From: JBKECP01 sp047974765
Lineage (GTDB): Bacteria > Pseudomonadota > Gammaproteobacteria > Pseudomonadales > Halieaceae
Reading direction: 5' to 3'
Assembly (NCBI GenBank): GCA_047974765.1
Contig: JBKECP010000045.1
Location: 7,877-71,876 of the forward strand
DNA: 64,000 nucleotides
Shown: piece by piece, positions 8,464 through 16,878 of the stretch
Position numbering within the stretch: position 1 is the stretch's first letter
How the letters are laid out: each line of letters begins with the position of its first letter
Notes under the pieces: generated by a model
The model's input: only the letters and a program-made list of their open reading frames with translations
Told to the model about the DNA's origin: nothing
Database searches by the model: none
Program-made: the position numbers and the translations under genes

Positions 8464-10155
8464 TCAATCAGCCAGCTGATAGGCACCCTTTAAAGCCAGC
8501 ACACGGTCACGGTAAAGCACATCGAGTTCATCGGCATCCGCTACCGGCGCACAGATCAAATCTTTGATGTACGTCTGCTGTTGCCCGCTATTACTCGACT
8601 TACCCAGCAAGGCGGCGGCATAAACAGTAAAGTCGCGTATCAACACATCAAATATCTGATTGATCAGTGCCGAGTCCGTATTTTCCATCTCTGCTTTTTC
8701 CAGAATCAGATGGCCATAGACAATAGAAGCAAAGAGTTCACCCAAAGCCAGCATATAGTCGATATCCTTCGCTTGCGATTCGTCGGGTCCGGCCTTTAGC
8801 AGCAGCTCACGAAAAGCAGCTATCTGCTGTTTAAACACCTCCACATTGGGCTGATCAAAGCGGGCATAAGTCTCATCCGGGTTATGAAACTGCACTTTAC
8901 CCAGACCACTGGTCGAACCCTGATTGAATAGAAAGCTGTCATCGGCATTATCAATGCGCTCTGGAACCGGTGCATAACCTCTGGGGTTAAACAGGTAATT
9001 TTTCATGAATTTGACGACCAGCGCCATATTGACGTGAGCGGTCCCCTCCAGCCGCGGCAACATACCAATTTCAGCGGCTGCCACTTCAAAAAAAGGTTCT
9101 TTCTCAAAACCCCTGGCCGCAATAATATCGCGCAAATCACCAATCAGTCGCTCACCCTGCATGGTAACTTTCATTTTCACCATCGGGTTAAATAGCAGAT
9201 AACGCCGGTCTTCTGCCGAGGCACTGCGCATATAATCACAGGCCCGATAAGCAAACATGCGCATGGCCTGCAAGCGGCAGTACGCATCACTGAACAGGCG
9301 TTTAATCTGCGGAAAATCGCTTACCTGCCTGCCATACAATGTGCGATTGGCCGCGTGATTGACAGATTCATACAGTGCGTGTGTTGACAATCCGATCGCA
9401 CCAAAACCGAGATTAAACTTGCAGTAATTAATGGTATTGAGCATATCGTCCCAGGCTTCCTGCCCCACCCTCAAAATATCATTTTCACTGACTGGATAGT
9501 CATGGAGACGAAACTCAGCAACGTAGTTCTGATGATTGACAACATTTTTTACACACTCATATTTTTCATGTTTTGAATCCACCACAAAAAATACATATTC
9601 GCCGCTTTCACTGTTTTTACCAAACACAGATACCAGCGATGCCTCATTGCCATTGCCAATATAGTATTTACTGCCACGGGCAAGATAACTGCCGTCAGCC
9701 TGCGGTACCAACTCCATACTTGAAGAATAAATATCAGCGCCATGATCCTGCTCCGACAGACCAAAAGCAAAAACAGCGCCCTCTTTGAGTAATTGCGCCG
9801 CGCGCTGCTTCACGCCTTCGTTGGCACCGTTAAAAACAGGACCCAGTCCCAGCATGGACACCTGAAAGGTGTACCAATAAGTAATGCCGTAAAAACCGCT
9901 GATTTCTGCAAATTCAACATTGCGGTAGCTGTTCCAGGCCGACCGCTCACCATAGCCCTGTGGAGTCATCAATGTTGCCAGCACCTGTTGTGACTTCATA
10001 AATTCAACGAAGTCGTAATTCCAGCTTCTATCATGCCAGTCTTTTTTTATTTGCTTCAGACCCTTGTTCTCGAAAAAGCTGATAACGGCCTGCAATAATG
10101 TGTTGGTTTGTTTATCATGGCGACCCGCATACTGTCGGGGGTTGAATAGCTGCAT
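8464..10155 (-). CDS. Acyl-CoA dehydrogenase family protein
   Basis: 563-residue FAD-dependent flavoprotein of the acyl-CoA dehydrogenase superfamily. The FAD/substrate loop FAFGLSEQDHGAD (about residues 130-142), the beta-barrel segment GSKYYIGNGNEASLVSVFGK, and the helical C-terminal part with an IIAARGFEKEPFFEVAAAE stretch support the assignment. It is longer than the usual 380-400 residues, with extra N-terminal and C-terminal helical segments, so it belongs to one of the larger subfamilies. The substrate is unknown. It is transcribed alone from a start at ATG 10155 with AAGGAG just upstream; a hairpin repeat lies in its promoter region. Electrons would pass to ETF. Confidence 0.88.
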   Translation of the reverse strand: MQLFNPRQYAGRHDKQTNTLLQAVISFFENKGLKQIKKDWHDRSWNYDFVEFMKSQQVLATLMTPQGYGERSAWNSYRNVEFAEISGFYGITYWYTFQVSMLGLGPVFNGANEGVKQRAAQLLKEGAVFAFGLSEQDHGADIYSSSMELVPQADGSYLARGSKYYIGNGNEASLVSVFGKNSESGEYVFFVVDSKHEKYECVKNVVNHQNYVAEFRLHDYPVSENDILRVGQEAWDDMLNTINYCKFNLGFGAIGLSTHALYESVNHAANRTLYGRQVSDFPQIKRLFSDAYCRLQAMRMFAYRACDYMRSASAEDRRYLLFNPMVKMKVTMQGERLIGDLRDIIAARGFEKEPFFEVAAAEIGMLPRLEGTAHVNMALVVKFMKNYLFNPRGYAPVPERIDNADDSFLFNQGSTSGLGKVQFHNPDETYARFDQPNVEVFKQQIAAFRELLLKAGPDESQAKDIDYMLALGELFASIVYGHLILEKAEMENTDSALINQIFDVLIRDFTVYAAALLGKSSNSGQQQTYIKDLICAPVADADELDVLYRDRVLALKGAYQLAD

Positions 10156-10170
10156 TTTATTAATCTCCTT

Positions 10171-10206
10171 TTAATAACCTGGCAATCCATGTAGCCGGGT
10201 TATTAA
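10171..10206. repeat. Intergenic hairpin repeat, copy 1
   Basis: TTAATAACC-T-GGC, ten-base loop, GCC-G-GGTTATTAA: a 13-bp stem with one G-T wobble. It belongs to a family of short palindromes in this window with the core GGCA...AGCC flanked by TTAA (also at 15149, 18540, 34534, 35457 and, degenerate, 10349). It lies 16 bp upstream of the acyl-CoA dehydrogenase start. Confidence 0.75.
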
Positions 10207-10348
10207 TCATGTGATGAAGTCATTTTCAGCAAACGCAATGTACCAGAGCTTATGCCTTACATATATTGCCGCCACGACAAATTCACTCAAAGATGCGGGA
10301 GATATTATCCTGCATCTATCAACTACCGCATTATTTTCAAATACTTAC

Positions 10349-10516
10349 TAACTCGGCAAGCTTTTAGCCGAATGAATAAGCGGCATATGGATGTGCCGAC
10401 ACAGGCTGTAAGCCTGCACGAGCCCTGCGAAAATCAGGGGATTTCACACATTCCGCTGATTGTCAGGGCGAGCATCAAATAGCGAGGGATTCATCTATTT
10501 GATTGCCAGGTTGATA
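10349..10516. repeat. 168-bp dispersed repeat, copy A
   Basis: Homologous, end to end and with equal length, to 35459-35626. It opens with a degenerate hairpin (CTCGGCA...TAGCCGAA) and closes with a 30-bp stretch in which 28 bases are identical between the copies (GGATTCATCTATTTGATT, two differences, CAGGTTGATA). On the minus strand the end of the repeat can be read as ...CYQPGNQIDESLAI-stop, matching the real C-terminus YQPDNQIDESFTI of the hydrolase at 35585, but here a stop codon 21 codons upstream prevents it from being a gene. The rest of 10156-10594 shows nothing I can assign. Confidence 0.75.
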
Positions 10517-10594
10517 ACAAGCCTGCCAGACAGACAAAAACTACCTGCCAGTAAATGGCTTTCCCCCAAAGCCTTTCTGGCACAAACAATCCAC

Positions 10595-13153
10595 TCACTC
10601 TCTCGTGCTCAATCCCTGCTGGCGACTCAGCACCAGCAAACCCAGACAAACTACGGCCAGGCTCAATAGCAGGCGTTTACTGTAGCTAAATACTGGTATC
10701 TGATTCGGCAAGCTGATCGTCATTTCAGCGTAGTCGCATTGATTTTCGTCAGGTGAGGGCGCGCACACCTGATAAACAAGAATACAGGCACTGCGTTCAG
10801 CCACATCCAGAGTGGCCACACCTGATACCGGATTCACACTGGCATTGAGGCAGGTACCACCAGGCTCCAGACTGAAACGACTGCCATTTTGATAACGATC
10901 ATTATCAGCCAGATTAACAGTGACGCCCTGTGATCCACCGCTGACGATGAGCCGATCATTCACAGCATCAATAATTTCAATTTCTGCAACTGCCGTATTG
11001 TTATCAGGATTTTCATCATTGGCGGCGCTGGCAGTTACCGTAATGTTAACGGCATGACTACCGACACTGGAACCACCCCTGCTACCGGGCATGATGTAGT
11101 GAATATCACAGCTGACACTGCTATTTTCATCCAGTATTGCAGGTGTTGGCGGTAAACAGTTGTCCACGGTGAGCGCTACAGGCTGGCCACTATCGCTAAA
11201 AGCACTGGCATTACAGGTAGCGCCCGTAGCTGTTCCGCTGTTATTAGTACAGGTAATAGTGCCCTGTACCGTGGCACCAGGAGCCTGCACTACCGGTAAA
11301 TTAATACTGGCGCTGATATCTGCTGTTCCTGCGGTAACGCTCAATGTCGCATTGTCGCACTGGCCCTGATCGGGCGAAGGCGCGCATATTTGATAGCTCA
11401 GTTCACAGCTACCGGTATCAGGTACATCGTAAGTTGCCAGGCCACTGCTGGCATCGACGCTGGCATTGGCACAGGTGCCACCGCCAACCAGACTGAAATG
11501 ACTGCCATTGGGGTAGCCATCATTGCCCGCCAGGGATGTTGTAACACCTGTACTGCCACCCGGTTGGCTATCACTGTCATTGACGGCATCCACCAAACTG
11601 GTCGAGGCAACACTGCTGTTGTTGACACTATTGTTATCGTTATTGGCCGAGGTAGCGGCTGTTACTGTCACCGCAGCAATACCTGTGCCTGCACCACCGA
11701 CAGAACCGGGCAGCGTATAGGCAATATCACAACTGATCATATCGCCCTGGGCCACAGTGGCCGGTGTGGCCGGAGAGCAATTACTCACTGTCAACGCTAC
11801 CGGATTGGATGCGCTGTCAATGGCACTGGCGCTACAGGTGGCACCGGTAGCCGTACCACTGTTGTTGGTACAGGTGATGCTGCCACTGAGACTGGCACCG
11901 GGCGCACCGGCTGCCGACAGACTGATGGCTGCACTCATATCAGCTGGCTCGGCACTGACGGTCAATGTCGCATTGTCGCACTGGCCCTGATCGGGTGAAG
12001 GCGCACAAACCCGGTAATTGATATTGCAACTGCCAGCATTGGGTACGTTGTAACTGACCATACCGTTGGTTGTGTTGAGATTTATACCCGGACAATTGCT
12101 ACCTGCCGCCAGTGCAAAGTTACTGCCAGCGGGAAAGTCATCATTACCTGCCAGATTGGCAGTAACACTGACACTTCCGCCAGGAACAGAAATACTGTCG
12201 TTAACAGCATCAATAATAGACACAACTACAGAAGCGTTGTTGTTATGGTCAAACTCATCATTATCGGCATCGGTGTGACCCGTCACGGTAACAGAAGCAG
12301 GCAAGGTGCTGCTGCCACCGGGGCTACCTGGCACCGTATAGCTAAAGCCACACTCGATGCGATGGTTGCTTACAAGTGGTGAAGCATTGCCCGAAGGAAG
12401 TACTGTACAACTGCCCATAGTCACAGCGACGGGATTGCTGTTGCTGTCAACCGCACTGGCAATGCACAGGGGATCTGGCGCAAAACCAAAACCTGTATTA
12501 GTACAGCTAATCATACCGTTCACCGTGCTGCCTGGAGTAATAAGTGCCGGAGTATCAATTGCGATAAGCATTTCCGATGGCGCCGGACCTATGGTCAGGT
12601 TGTCAACAGCAGGGCCATAAACTGTTCCATTCATTTCTGTCGTAACTTTCAGCGTACTGGTGCTACCAGTAAAAGCCGCCTGAAATTCGTAATAGTGATA
12701 CTCCCAACCCCAGTCATTACCAGAGCGTCCACTCACATCGTAGTTGTACAACTGTGGGGCTGAACCAACCACCTGCACCCGCATTGTTTTAATTATCTGG
12801 CCTGGACTTTGATTGCCGGGATTACCGGACATCCAGAAGCCAATCCGATAACGGCCGTGATAAACCGTACTGATTTCCTGCTGAATACCACTACCTGCCG
12901 CACTGCCAACCCCACTATTTAACTCCACCATGCGATTGCCCGACTGGGCATAACCCCCTGAAAAAAAGTAATCAACACTGTTGATTACAGTCCATGGGCC
13001 AATGGTGGACGGTGAACTAATCGCCGTATAAGGCCCGCCCCCACTGATACTGCCGGTTTCAAAATTACCATTAGTGATTGCCGTAGCGGGTGCCGAAATC
13101 ATCAGCAACGCAAGCAATGCGGCCACGTTGTGAACTAAAAGTCGGGTATGCAT
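10595..13153 (-). CDS. Secreted choice-of-anchor protein with three DUF11-like repeats
   Basis: 852-residue exported protein. Signal peptide 1-25 (cleavage near APATA). Residues 26-190 form a DUF642/choice-of-anchor C-like beta-sandwich (NGNFETG at its start, YGPAVDNLTIG at its end). Three tandem units of about 205 residues follow, each with a DUF11-like part (CTNNSGTATGATC in units 2 and 3, variants in unit 1) and a Cys-containing part ending in YxxCAPSPDxxQCD. The C-terminus is a short Pro-containing motif (QIPVFS), a hydrophobic helix and a basic end, the layout of IPTL-CTERM-like sorting signals but without the WG. Probably a surface adhesin or matrix protein. It is divergent from a second protein with the same kind of tail. 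Confidence 0.75.
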   Translation of the reverse strand: MHTRLLVHNVAALLALLMISAPATAITNGNFETGSISGGGPYTAISSPSTIGPWTVINSVDYFFSGGYAQSGNRMVELNSGVGSAAGSGIQQEISTVYHGRYRIGFWMSGNPGNQSPGQIIKTMRVQVVGSAPQLYNYDVSGRSGNDWGWEYHYYEFQAAFTGSTSTLKVTTEMNGTVYGPAVDNLTIGPAPSEMLIAIDTPALITPGSTVNGMISCTNTGFGFAPDPLCIASAVDSNSNPVAVTMGSCTVLPSGNASPLVSNHRIECGFSYTVPGSPGGSSTLPASVTVTGHTDADNDEFDHNNNASVVVSIIDAVNDSISVPGGSVSVTANLAGNDDFPAGSNFALAAGSNCPGINLNTTNGMVSYNVPNAGSCNINYRVCAPSPDQGQCDNATLTVSAEPADMSAAISLSAAGAPGASLSGSITCTNNSGTATGATCSASAIDSASNPVALTVSNCSPATPATVAQGDMISCDIAYTLPGSVGGAGTGIAAVTVTAATSANNDNNSVNNSSVASTSLVDAVNDSDSQPGGSTGVTTSLAGNDGYPNGSHFSLVGGGTCANASVDASSGLATYDVPDTGSCELSYQICAPSPDQGQCDNATLSVTAGTADISASINLPVVQAPGATVQGTITCTNNSGTATGATCNASAFSDSGQPVALTVDNCLPPTPAILDENSSVSCDIHYIMPGSRGGSSVGSHAVNITVTASAANDENPDNNTAVAEIEIIDAVNDRLIVSGGSQGVTVNLADNDRYQNGSRFSLEPGGTCLNASVNPVSGVATLDVAERSACILVYQVCAPSPDENQCDYAEMTISLPNQIPVFSYSKRLLLSLAVVCLGLLVLSRQQGLSTRE
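10715..12577 (-). repeat. Three tandem ~620-bp coding repeats
   Basis: Units at about 12577-11950, 11949-11325 and 11324-10715 encode the three repeated domains of the secreted protein. Units 2 and 3 share long DNA stretches, for example ATTGTCGCACTGGCCCTGAT at both 11351 and 11971 (plus strand), spaced 620 bp apart, so recombination between units could change repeat number. Confidence 0.75.
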
Positions 13154-13621
13154 GTTAATGTCAAGGTCCAGGTTTTACTGTGGGTACGACCCAAAAATAA
13201 TAGGTAGCCATCACTATAATATAGCATTAACTATTATTAGTACTTGCCTGGCTGCAATTTGAGGTATTTTTTGTCAAAATACGACGGTTCCAGCAGAAAA
13301 TTTCAAACCGCTTGAAAACACCCCAAAAGAGAAGCGTGGAACATAGATCACCGTATAAAGGCACAGACAAAAACAACATAATCAATAAAAACAATAAGTT
13401 GAAAATTAAAAATATAAATTGAAACGCATCTTGACATTGTTAAAGTGGGAACTTGACACCAGAGAAGCTCACGTTCAGCCAACAAATACCGGCATTACAC
13501 CCTGCTTTCCCCTATGACAGGCCATAGACAGTGTTGCCAAATAGCGCTACCGTCCAAAAATAATGCTTATTATAAATAAAAAGATAGTTATTACTAAAAC
13601 ACATAACGTAGGGTGAACAAT
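13154..13621. other. AT-rich divergent intergenic region
   Basis: About 470 bp between two divergent secreted-protein genes, visibly richer in A+T than its flanks. It holds two TTGACA hexamers 22 bp apart near 13432 and 13454 and TATAAT-like strings near 13216 and 13568, but no pair with good promoter spacing that I would commit to. No gene is seen. Confidence 0.5.
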
Positions 13622-15154
13622 ATGCAACGCCATCTGCATGAGCGACGTGCCAGCTGCCTGGGCACTGTTGTTCGGTCTCTTTTTATCTGCCTTATTTTCA
13701 GCTTTAGCCACTATTGCCTGTCTGGTTCAGACGGTGACGCAATCGGTAATTTTCAGGATGTTGACAGTGACAACGACGGTATCAGCGATCTTGATGAGGG
13801 CCTGTGTAGCGGCAATCTGAGCTATGAGATTACAGGGCCGGTCAGCAGTAGCGGTCCATTAACAGACTCCCTTGTCGAAGCCGGTGCCGGCGGCACTGGT
13901 ATGCTGGCTATGAATGAAGACAGCTACACAATGTCATTCAGCATCCCCGGTGAGAGCTTCACCGCCTTTGAAATTCGCTACGCTTCCCTGTCACCAAGAG
14001 GCCTAACCGCAATCTCAGTGGGGGTTGAGCTGGAAGACAGCACTATTATTTCCAATCTGGATTTTGAGTTGTATTTCAGCGATGTCAACGGCTCAAATTC
14101 CGCCGCCGTTGATGATGGCCATGCCCACTGGGGCAACATCGCAGATTACACATCCAGCGCCAACAACTATGCCCTGCATGCCGTAAAGCAACAGGGCAGC
14201 CCTTTTGGTTCCACTGATTACTTTGTGCAATCAGCGACCTCTGCCAATATCAATCGCCAGTCCTGGGCGGATGCGGCTTACATCGTTCCAGCCAGTGTAA
14301 CGCCACAGAACAAGATCCGTCGGATCATCCTGTCGGTCAACAACAGCAATCCAAGGGTACCCCCGCTGGTTATGCACAGTTTTGTCTATGTACATGGCCT
14401 CTCATGTGCCTACACCGACAACGATGGCGACGGTATTCCAAACCGTCTCGACCTGGACTCAGATAACGATGGCTGTGCCGATGCGGTTGAAGGCTCTGCC
14501 ACTTTTTCACTGGCAGACCTGAGCACCATCCCCTCCGGCCCCGATATCACCATCGCTAATGGCACAGGTTCCAGCGCATCACAAAATTTGAATCTCGGTA
14601 CAGCTGTTGATGCCTCCGGCATGCCTTCAGTGGCCAGTGGCGGCCAAAGTATTGGTGATTCCCAGCTGGCTGTTGGCCCACTGATCAGCACACAACCACA
14701 GGATCAAAGCATCACGCTGGGTAGCAGCGCTGTTTTTAGTATTGCCGCTGAAGTCTGGCAGACAACGGTATACGATGCGAATCATGCACCGGACTATAGT
14801 GTCGGCATCTCACAAGGCGCTCCAACCATTCAGTGGCAGTATAGCGATGACGGTGGCGTTAGCTGGAGCAATGCCACAGCAGCCAATATGAGTGGCGCAA
14901 ATACCAACACGTTAACAGTAAGCAATAACAGCGCAACCATGGTTGGCTACCAGTTTCGCGCACTGCTGGACTGCCCGCAGAACCAGTGCCCCCTGATCTC
15001 AGCCTCGGCCACTTTGCATGCGGCAAGCTCACCAAGCTCAGGCCAAAGCTACCCGGTTCCCGCTCTTTCGCTGCCTGCACTGTGGGCGCTGACCTTGCTG
15101 ACCTTAATCACTGCGCTTTCCCGTCTCAGATCTTCACACCAGGCTTATTATTAA
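13622..15154 (+). CDS. Secreted protein with calcium-binding thrombospondin-3-type repeats and Ig-like domain
   Basis: About 510 residues. Signal peptide (LFICLIFSFSHYCLSG), then a DVDSDNDGISDLDEG thrombospondin type 3-like calcium loop near residue 40, an unassigned beta-rich region, a second pair of Asp-rich loops (DNDGDGIPNRLDLDSDNDG) near 265-285, an Ig-like domain (TIQWQYSDDGG...NTNTLTV...YQFRALLDC) at about 350-455, and a C-terminal VPALSLPALWALTLLTL helix with basic end. The last resembles an IPTL-CTERM-type anchor. The frame opens at GTG 13613, but AGGG at 13610-13613 is well placed for ATG 13622. Its stop codon lies in a hairpin repeat. Probably cell-surface; ligand unknown. Confidence 0.75.
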   Translation: MQRHLHERRASCLGTVVRSLFICLIFSFSHYCLSGSDGDAIGNFQDVDSDNDGISDLDEGLCSGNLSYEITGPVSSSGPLTDSLVEAGAGGTGMLAMNEDSYTMSFSIPGESFTAFEIRYASLSPRGLTAISVGVELEDSTIISNLDFELYFSDVNGSNSAAVDDGHAHWGNIADYTSSANNYALHAVKQQGSPFGSTDYFVQSATSANINRQSWADAAYIVPASVTPQNKIRRIILSVNNSNPRVPPLVMHSFVYVHGLSCAYTDNDGDGIPNRLDLDSDNDGCADAVEGSATFSLADLSTIPSGPDITIANGTGSSASQNLNLGTAVDASGMPSVASGGQSIGDSQLAVGPLISTQPQDQSITLGSSAVFSIAAEVWQTTVYDANHAPDYSVGISQGAPTIQWQYSDDGGVSWSNATAANMSGANTNTLTVSNNSATMVGYQFRALLDCPQNQCPLISASATLHAASSPSSGQSYPVPALSLPALWALTLLTLITALSRLRSSHQAYY

Positions 15155-15181
15155 CCTGGCAAATATTTAGCCGGATTAATA
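15149..15181. repeat. Intergenic hairpin repeat, copy 2, containing a stop codon
   Basis: TATTAACC-T-GGC, loop AAATATTTA, GCCGG-ATTAATA: a 12-bp stem with two wobble positions. The TAA stop of the secreted-protein gene (15152-15154) is inside the left arm. Confidence 0.75.
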
Positions 15182-15192
15182 AATACAGCACT

Positions 15193-15218
15193 ACCCGGGT
15201 GACACTTGTCACTCGGGT
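15193..15218 (+). terminator. Hairpin upstream of selO
   Basis: ACCCGGGTGAC, loop ACTT, GTCACTCGGGT: an 11-bp stem with one wobble, 38 bp past the preceding stop codon. There is no T-run after the stem, so termination is only possible, not shown. Confidence 0.4.
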
Positions 15219-15271
15219 GTCACTGGCTATGGTGAATGCTACAGTCATGGTTTCCACCTCAGAGACACAAC

Positions 15272-16753
15272 ATGAGCACCTTCACGGCCTGGCCCTTTGA
15301 TAACAGTTTTGCCCGCCTGCCAAAACAGTTTTACAGTCGTCTGCTTCCCACTCCGGTAGCTGATCCACAGACTATTCGTATCAATCAGGTGCTGGCTGAA
15401 CAATTGGAGCTTGATGCCAACTGGCTGGTCGGCACTGACGGCACTGCCATACTGGCAGGCAACGCTCTGCCAAAGGGTGCCGAACCATTGGCAGCAGCCT
15501 ATGCCGGTCACCAGTTTGGCAGCTTCAACCCCAGACTCGGCGATGGCCGGGCTATATTGCTGGGCGAAGTGCTCACCCGAAATAAACACCGTTTCGATAT
15601 TCAGCTCAAGGGTTCCGGGCCAACGCCCTATTCCCGCAATGGTGACGGTCGCTCACCACTGGGTCCGGTACTGAGGGAATATCTTGTCAGCGAAGCAATG
15701 GCAAATCTTGGTGTACCAACCAGTCGGGCACTGGCGGCTGTCAGTACCGGTGAGCGCGTCTACCGTGAGCGCCCTCTGCCAGGCGCCGTGCTGACCCGTG
15801 TGGCCAGCAGTCATATCCGTATTGGCAGCTTCGAGTATTTTTCTGCCCGCAAGGATACAAACTCCCTGCAAGCGTTAACCCGCTATGTAATAGAACGCCA
15901 CTACCCCGAAGCTGCCACAACTGACAACCCGGTACGAGCACTATTACAAAGCGTAGTTATTCGCCAGGCCGCCCTGATCGCCCGCTGGCAGTTGCTGGGT
16001 TTTATCCATGGTGTAATGAATACCGACAATATGCTGATTTGCGGCGAGACTATTGACTACGGTCCCTGCGCCTTTATGGAGTACTTTGATCCGGGCACCG
16101 TATTCAGTTCTATCGATAGCAATGGCCGTTACGCTTACCGCAATCAACCAGGCATTGGTCAGTGGAATCTGGCCGTACTGGCCCAATGTCTGCTGCCCCT
16201 GTTACATCCACAACAGGAGCACGCTGTTGAGTTGGCGCAAGCAGCTATAGACAGCTTCAACGACCACTTTCTTAGCAGCTACCATGAAGGCTTGCGAACC
16301 AAACTGGGCTGGCACGGCAGCCACCCGGATGACGAAGCCATGGTGCAGGAACTGTTTACACTACTGGCTGATGAACCGACCGATTTCACCCTCTTTTTTC
16401 GCCGCCTGGCCGATTTTGCCGCCCCCAATAACAGCACCACGGTGGAAGCTCTGCAAATTATGCCCGCCCGCTTTTTGCCCTGGTTGCAACGCTGGCAGGC
16501 GCGCTGCACACAGGACAACCTGAATGCCAGTGAGCGCCAGCGTAGTATGTACCGTGCCAACCCGGTGTTTATACCCCGCAATCACCTGGTCGAAGAAGCC
16601 ATTGCCGCCGCCCAGAACGAAGGTAACTTTCAACCCTTCCACAAATTGACCGAACGTCTCTTGCAACCTTTCGACTATGACCCCACTGATGAGCATTACG
16701 CCAGGCCGGCAACAACCGCTGAACGGGTAGACAGGACTTTTTGTGGCACCTGA
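15272..16753 (+). CDS. selO: Protein adenylyltransferase SelO (YdiU/UPF0061 family)
   Basis: Pseudokinase-fold enzyme that AMPylates Ser/Thr/Tyr of target proteins and is linked to redox stress response in E. coli. 493 residues, near the usual 480. Seen: AAAYAGHQFG, FNPRLGDGRAILLGE, the ATP-binding LKGSGPTPYSRNGDGR, and HGVMNTDNM with the metal-binding DYGPCAFMEYFDP segment. The chain ends FCGT, so a Cys sits at the antepenultimate position, which is where eukaryotic SelO carries selenocysteine. ATG 15272 gives the family start MSTFTAWPFDNSFARLP; the frame is open from 15236. It appears monocistronic or the first gene before the PyrD-PyrK fusion. Confidence 0.94.
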   Translation: MSTFTAWPFDNSFARLPKQFYSRLLPTPVADPQTIRINQVLAEQLELDANWLVGTDGTAILAGNALPKGAEPLAAAYAGHQFGSFNPRLGDGRAILLGEVLTRNKHRFDIQLKGSGPTPYSRNGDGRSPLGPVLREYLVSEAMANLGVPTSRALAAVSTGERVYRERPLPGAVLTRVASSHIRIGSFEYFSARKDTNSLQALTRYVIERHYPEAATTDNPVRALLQSVVIRQAALIARWQLLGFIHGVMNTDNMLICGETIDYGPCAFMEYFDPGTVFSSIDSNGRYAYRNQPGIGQWNLAVLAQCLLPLLHPQQEHAVELAQAAIDSFNDHFLSSYHEGLRTKLGWHGSHPDDEAMVQELFTLLADEPTDFTLFFRRLADFAAPNNSTTVEALQIMPARFLPWLQRWQARCTQDNLNASERQRSMYRANPVFIPRNHLVEEAIAAAQNEGNFQPFHKLTERLLQPFDYDPTDEHYARPATTAERVDRTFCGT

Positions 16754-16808
16754 TACTTTATTGATCCGTATCTCAAGCCTTCTTTTAGACGGCCACGGGG
16801 CAAGGCAG

Positions 16809-16814
16809 TATAAT
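16809..16814 (+). promoter_or_regulatory. Possible -10 box upstream of the PyrD-PyrK fusion
   Basis: TATAAT, with TTAGAC about 18 bp upstream as a weak -35, 64 bp before the TTG start at 16879. Found by eye only. Confidence 0.3.
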
Positions 16815-16878
16815 GCTGCCGCCGCAAAGCAATTGTTTTTAACACTGTCATTGAGACAGGCAGAATCCGGGTAGCACA

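Noticed and set aside
10252..10669. Short plus-strand frames between the acyl-CoA dehydrogenase and the secreted protein
   Set aside because: They run through the 168-bp repeat and the 3' end of the antisense gene, with no start signal or domain.
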